Shown here: positions 14,020 through 16,110 of the stretch, piece after piece
Layout: the number at the start of each line of letters is the position of its first letter
Position numbering within the stretch: position 1 is the stretch's first letter
The notes under the pieces: model-generated
What the model saw: only the letters and a program-made list of their open reading frames with translations
Databases searched by the model: none
Told to the model about the DNA's origin: nothing
Source: Spirochaetaceae bacterium
GTDB taxonomy: Bacteria > Spirochaetota > Spirochaetia > Treponematales > Breznakiellaceae
Direction: 5' to 3'
Assembly (NCBI GenBank): GCA_031279965.1
Contig: JAITHM010000016.1
Coordinates: 1 to 16,110 of the forward strand
DNA length: 16,110 bases
Position numbers and translations under genes: made by a program

Positions 14020-15939
14020 ATGACGCTTAACTTTAAAATCGAAGATGGCGGGGTGCTCAAAGTTGAATCGCGTACTGGCGAGAGCGTGCTCGATACGGCA
14101 AAACGTGCTGGCGTTGCGATAGATGCGCCGTGCGGCGGGAACGGTACTTGTGGGAAGTGCCGTGTTAGACTCCTTTCCGGTACGCTTGACGGCGAAAAAT
14201 CGAAATATATTACCAACGAGGACTGGAATGAAGGATGGCGGCTTGCCTGCGCTCATAAGCCAACCGGCGATGTGGAAATTTTCGTGCCGGCGGCGGCGCA
14301 GGCGTTTCAGAGCCGTATCCGCGTTACCGATTTTTCCGGCGAGCGCGAAAAAACAGCCTTTGCTGCCCTCTGCGCCACACTGAACGAACTTGGCTTTTTC
14401 GGTGACAGCAGCCTTGAACTATGCGAGATTACACTTACGCCGCCTTCGCTGGATGATGCCCAGGCCGATGCGGGACGCCTTATCGCGGCGATTTCCGCTG
14501 CCGAAAACGTGGAAGAAACATCAATCAGACTGGGGCTCTCTGCACTACGCCGGCTTCCCCAGGCAGTGCGAACAGGGAACTTTACGGTAAAAGCAGTGCT
14601 CCGGCGTGAAGAAGACGGTGCCATAACCGTGCTCGATGTGCGGTGCGATGCGGAAGGCGGCCATGCCCTTGCCGGTCTTGCCATCGACATTGGGACGACT
14701 ACAGTGTCTCTCCTGCTTGTCGATTTGACTACGGGCAGGCCTATAGCGGCAGCATCCGGCGGGAACGCGCAGATTCGTTTTGGGGCGGATGTGATTAACC
14801 GTATTATCGAAAGCACAAAACCTGGCGGCCTTGAACGGCTGCGTTGTGCAATAATTGATGAATGTCTTTCGCCGCTGATCCGCCGCCTGTGCGCCAGTGC
14901 GGGACTGGATACCGGGTGCGTCTACCGCGTGGCCGTTGCGGGGAACACAACGATGACGCACCTTTTCCTGGGAACGCCTCCTGAATTTTTACGGCTGGAG
15001 CCCTATGTGCCGGCGTTTTTTGACACGCCTCGTCTGAACGCCGGCGAAATTGGCCTGCCGGTCAATCCGCAGGCAGATACGATTATTGCGCCGGCGATAG
15101 GATCGTATGTTGGCGGCGATATTACCGCCGGCGTACTTGCCGCGGATTTTTACCGTAAAGAAAATTTTTCGCTTTTTGTTGATCTGGGAACTAACGGAGA
15201 GCTTGTGTTTGGAAACATGGAGTTTCTGTTTTCCTGTGCATGTTCGGCCGGACCTGCCTTTGAAGGCGGCGAGATTTCCTGCGGAATGCGGGCGACCACT
15301 GGCGCTGTCGAAAAATGCGCGATAAACACCGCCGGCGAGCCGGAACTAACAATAATAGGCGAAAGCGGAACAAAGGCGGCGGGACTGTGCGGCTCAGGGC
15401 TTATTGACATCATCGGCGAGCTTTTCAGGTGCGGCCTTATCAATGCCAAAGGAAAATTTATCAGCGAAGGGAAGCGCATCGTCAAAGATGAATATGGCGG
15501 TTCGGGCTATGTGGTGGTGTTTGCCGCCGAAAGCGCCACAGGCGGCGACATCGTGCTGAGCGAAGCCGATATTGATAACTTTATCCGGGCGAAAGGGGCG
15601 ATTTTTTCGGCAATTCGCACGATGCTTGCTATTGTCGATATGTCGAGTGATGTTATCGAAACCGTATATGTGGCTGGCGGCATCGGGAGCGGCATCGATA
15701 TAGACCATGCAATATTGATTGGAATGTTCCCCAAACTGCCCCGCGAAAAATACGTTTACATAGGCAATAGCTCGCTTTCGGGGGCGTATGCAATGCTCAC
15801 CTCGCGCGGTGCCGCGCGAAAAACAAACGAAATTGCGCGGAGCATGACCTATATTGAACTTTCGTCACATCCGGCATATATGGATGAGTTCGTCGCGGCA
15901 TGTTTTCTGCCCCACACTGATGCGGGCCTCTTTGCATAA
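14020..15939 (+). CDS. ASKHA-domain protein with [2Fe-2S] ferredoxin domain (corrinoid activation type)
   Basis: A 639-residue protein of the DUF4445/RACE family: ATP-dependent reductive activators that return the cobalt of inactive Co(II) corrinoid proteins to Co(I) for methyltransferases. The N-terminal ferredoxin domain has Cys38, Cys44, Cys47 (CGGNGTCGKC) and Cys77 (RLACAHKP), a plant-type [2Fe-2S] pattern. The ASKHA ATPase part starts at LAIDIGTTTVSLL (220-232) and continues with AGNTTMTHLFLG, GSYVGGDITAG, DLGTNGEL, CSAGPAFEGGEI, GLCGSGLIDI and VAGGIGSGIDIDHA. No corrinoid protein or methyltransferase is in the window, so the partner is unknown; acetogenic or methyl-transfer metabolism is a guess. 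GGAGAGG (14007-14013) is 6 bases before the ATG. The TAA overlaps the ATG of proB (TAATG). It is transcribed divergently from aspS. Confidence 0.9.
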   Translation: MTLNFKIEDGGVLKVESRTGESVLDTAKRAGVAIDAPCGGNGTCGKCRVRLLSGTLDGEKSKYITNEDWNEGWRLACAHKPTGDVEIFVPAAAQAFQSRIRVTDFSGEREKTAFAALCATLNELGFFGDSSLELCEITLTPPSLDDAQADAGRLIAAISAAENVEETSIRLGLSALRRLPQAVRTGNFTVKAVLRREEDGAITVLDVRCDAEGGHALAGLAIDIGTTTVSLLLVDLTTGRPIAAASGGNAQIRFGADVINRIIESTKPGGLERLRCAIIDECLSPLIRRLCASAGLDTGCVYRVAVAGNTTMTHLFLGTPPEFLRLEPYVPAFFDTPRLNAGEIGLPVNPQADTIIAPAIGSYVGGDITAGVLAADFYRKENFSLFVDLGTNGELVFGNMEFLFSCACSAGPAFEGGEISCGMRATTGAVEKCAINTAGEPELTIIGESGTKAAGLCGSGLIDIIGELFRCGLINAKGKFISEGKRIVKDEYGGSGYVVVFAAESATGGDIVLSEADIDNFIRAKGAIFSAIRTMLAIVDMSSDVIETVYVAGGIGSGIDIDHAILIGMFPKLPREKYVYIGNSSLSGAYAMLTSRGAARKTNEIARSMTYIELSSHPAYMDEFVAACFLPHTDAGLFA

Positions 15940-16110
15940 TGATTCGTGATCTCGTTGCACATGCGCGAAAAATTGTCTTTAAATTCGGTTCCACGACACT
16001 TACCGGAGCGGATGGAACGATAGATTTTGATTTTCTTGCAACGTTTGCCGGGCAATGCGCTGCATTAACTGCCGGAGGAACGCAGGCGGTACTTGTTTCG
16101 TCAGGTGCTC
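15939..16110 (+). CDS. proB: Glutamate 5-kinase, 5' part (runs off the window)
   Basis: The first 57 codons of a gene cut by the window edge. The product would phosphorylate the gamma-carboxyl of glutamate as the first step of proline synthesis. The visible N-terminus has the amino-acid-kinase pattern: KIVFKFGSTTLT (the K-x-G-S phosphate-binding strand), then CAALTAGGTQAVLVSSGA matching the LVSSGA motif that follows in ProB. The ATG shares its A with the TAA stop of the ASKHA gene (TAATG), so it is probably translated by coupling; no separate ribosome site is obvious. A related amino-acid kinase cannot be excluded on so little sequence. Confidence 0.82.
   Translation, partial: MIRDLVAHARKIVFKFGSTTLTGADGTIDFDFLATFAGQCAALTAGGTQAVLVSSGA

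Noticed and set aside
14307..14816. 169-residue minus-strand ORF inside the ASKHA gene
   Set aside because: Low-complexity antisense shadow of a well-supported gene with clear motifs.

Overview
The window looks like chromosome of a spirochaete, most likely a Treponema, possibly a gut species. This is inferred from gene content, not from a marker gene: an unusually long LptD/OstA-like outer-membrane protein, GLUG-repeat surface proteins, an archaeal-type aspartyl-tRNA synthetase in an otherwise bacterial setting, a bactofilin and a signal-peptide TPR protein. GC is moderate. There are no insertion sequences, phage genes or CRISPR arrays.

Layout. 1-1185 (+) is the 3' part of a GLUG-repeat surface protein, closed by a strong terminator. 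1254-3954 (-) holds nagA followed by pncB (amino-sugar recycling and NAD salvage). 3955-4433 is a 479-base gene-free stretch with divergent promoters, an (AC)16 microsatellite and short repeats. 4434-5063 (+) is a small secreted beta-barrel-like protein, followed by an orphan tail of a second GLUG protein (5065-5202) and a terminator. 5330-7718 (+) is a tightly packed bactofilin, TPR protein, mtaB run. 7690-13891 (-) is aspS (archaeal type), tRNA-Arg(CCG), lptD-like gene and an M24 aminopeptidase. 14020-16110 (+) is an ASKHA/ferredoxin corrinoid-activation protein translationally coupled to the start of proB, which runs off the window.

How the genes work together: most are housekeeping (tRNA charging and modification, NAD and amino-sugar salvage, peptide turnover, proline synthesis) mixed with envelope genes (LptD-like, beta-barrel, GLUG proteins, bactofilin). 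No new multi-gene system is evident. The points most worth a second look are regulatory or structural: an apparent ATT start codon for lptD just after a tRNA gene, promoter-like -10 elements 5-8 bases before the ATG of four genes (possible leaderless mRNAs), an (AC)16 tract upstream of a surface protein, and the duplicated GLUG C-terminal tail.
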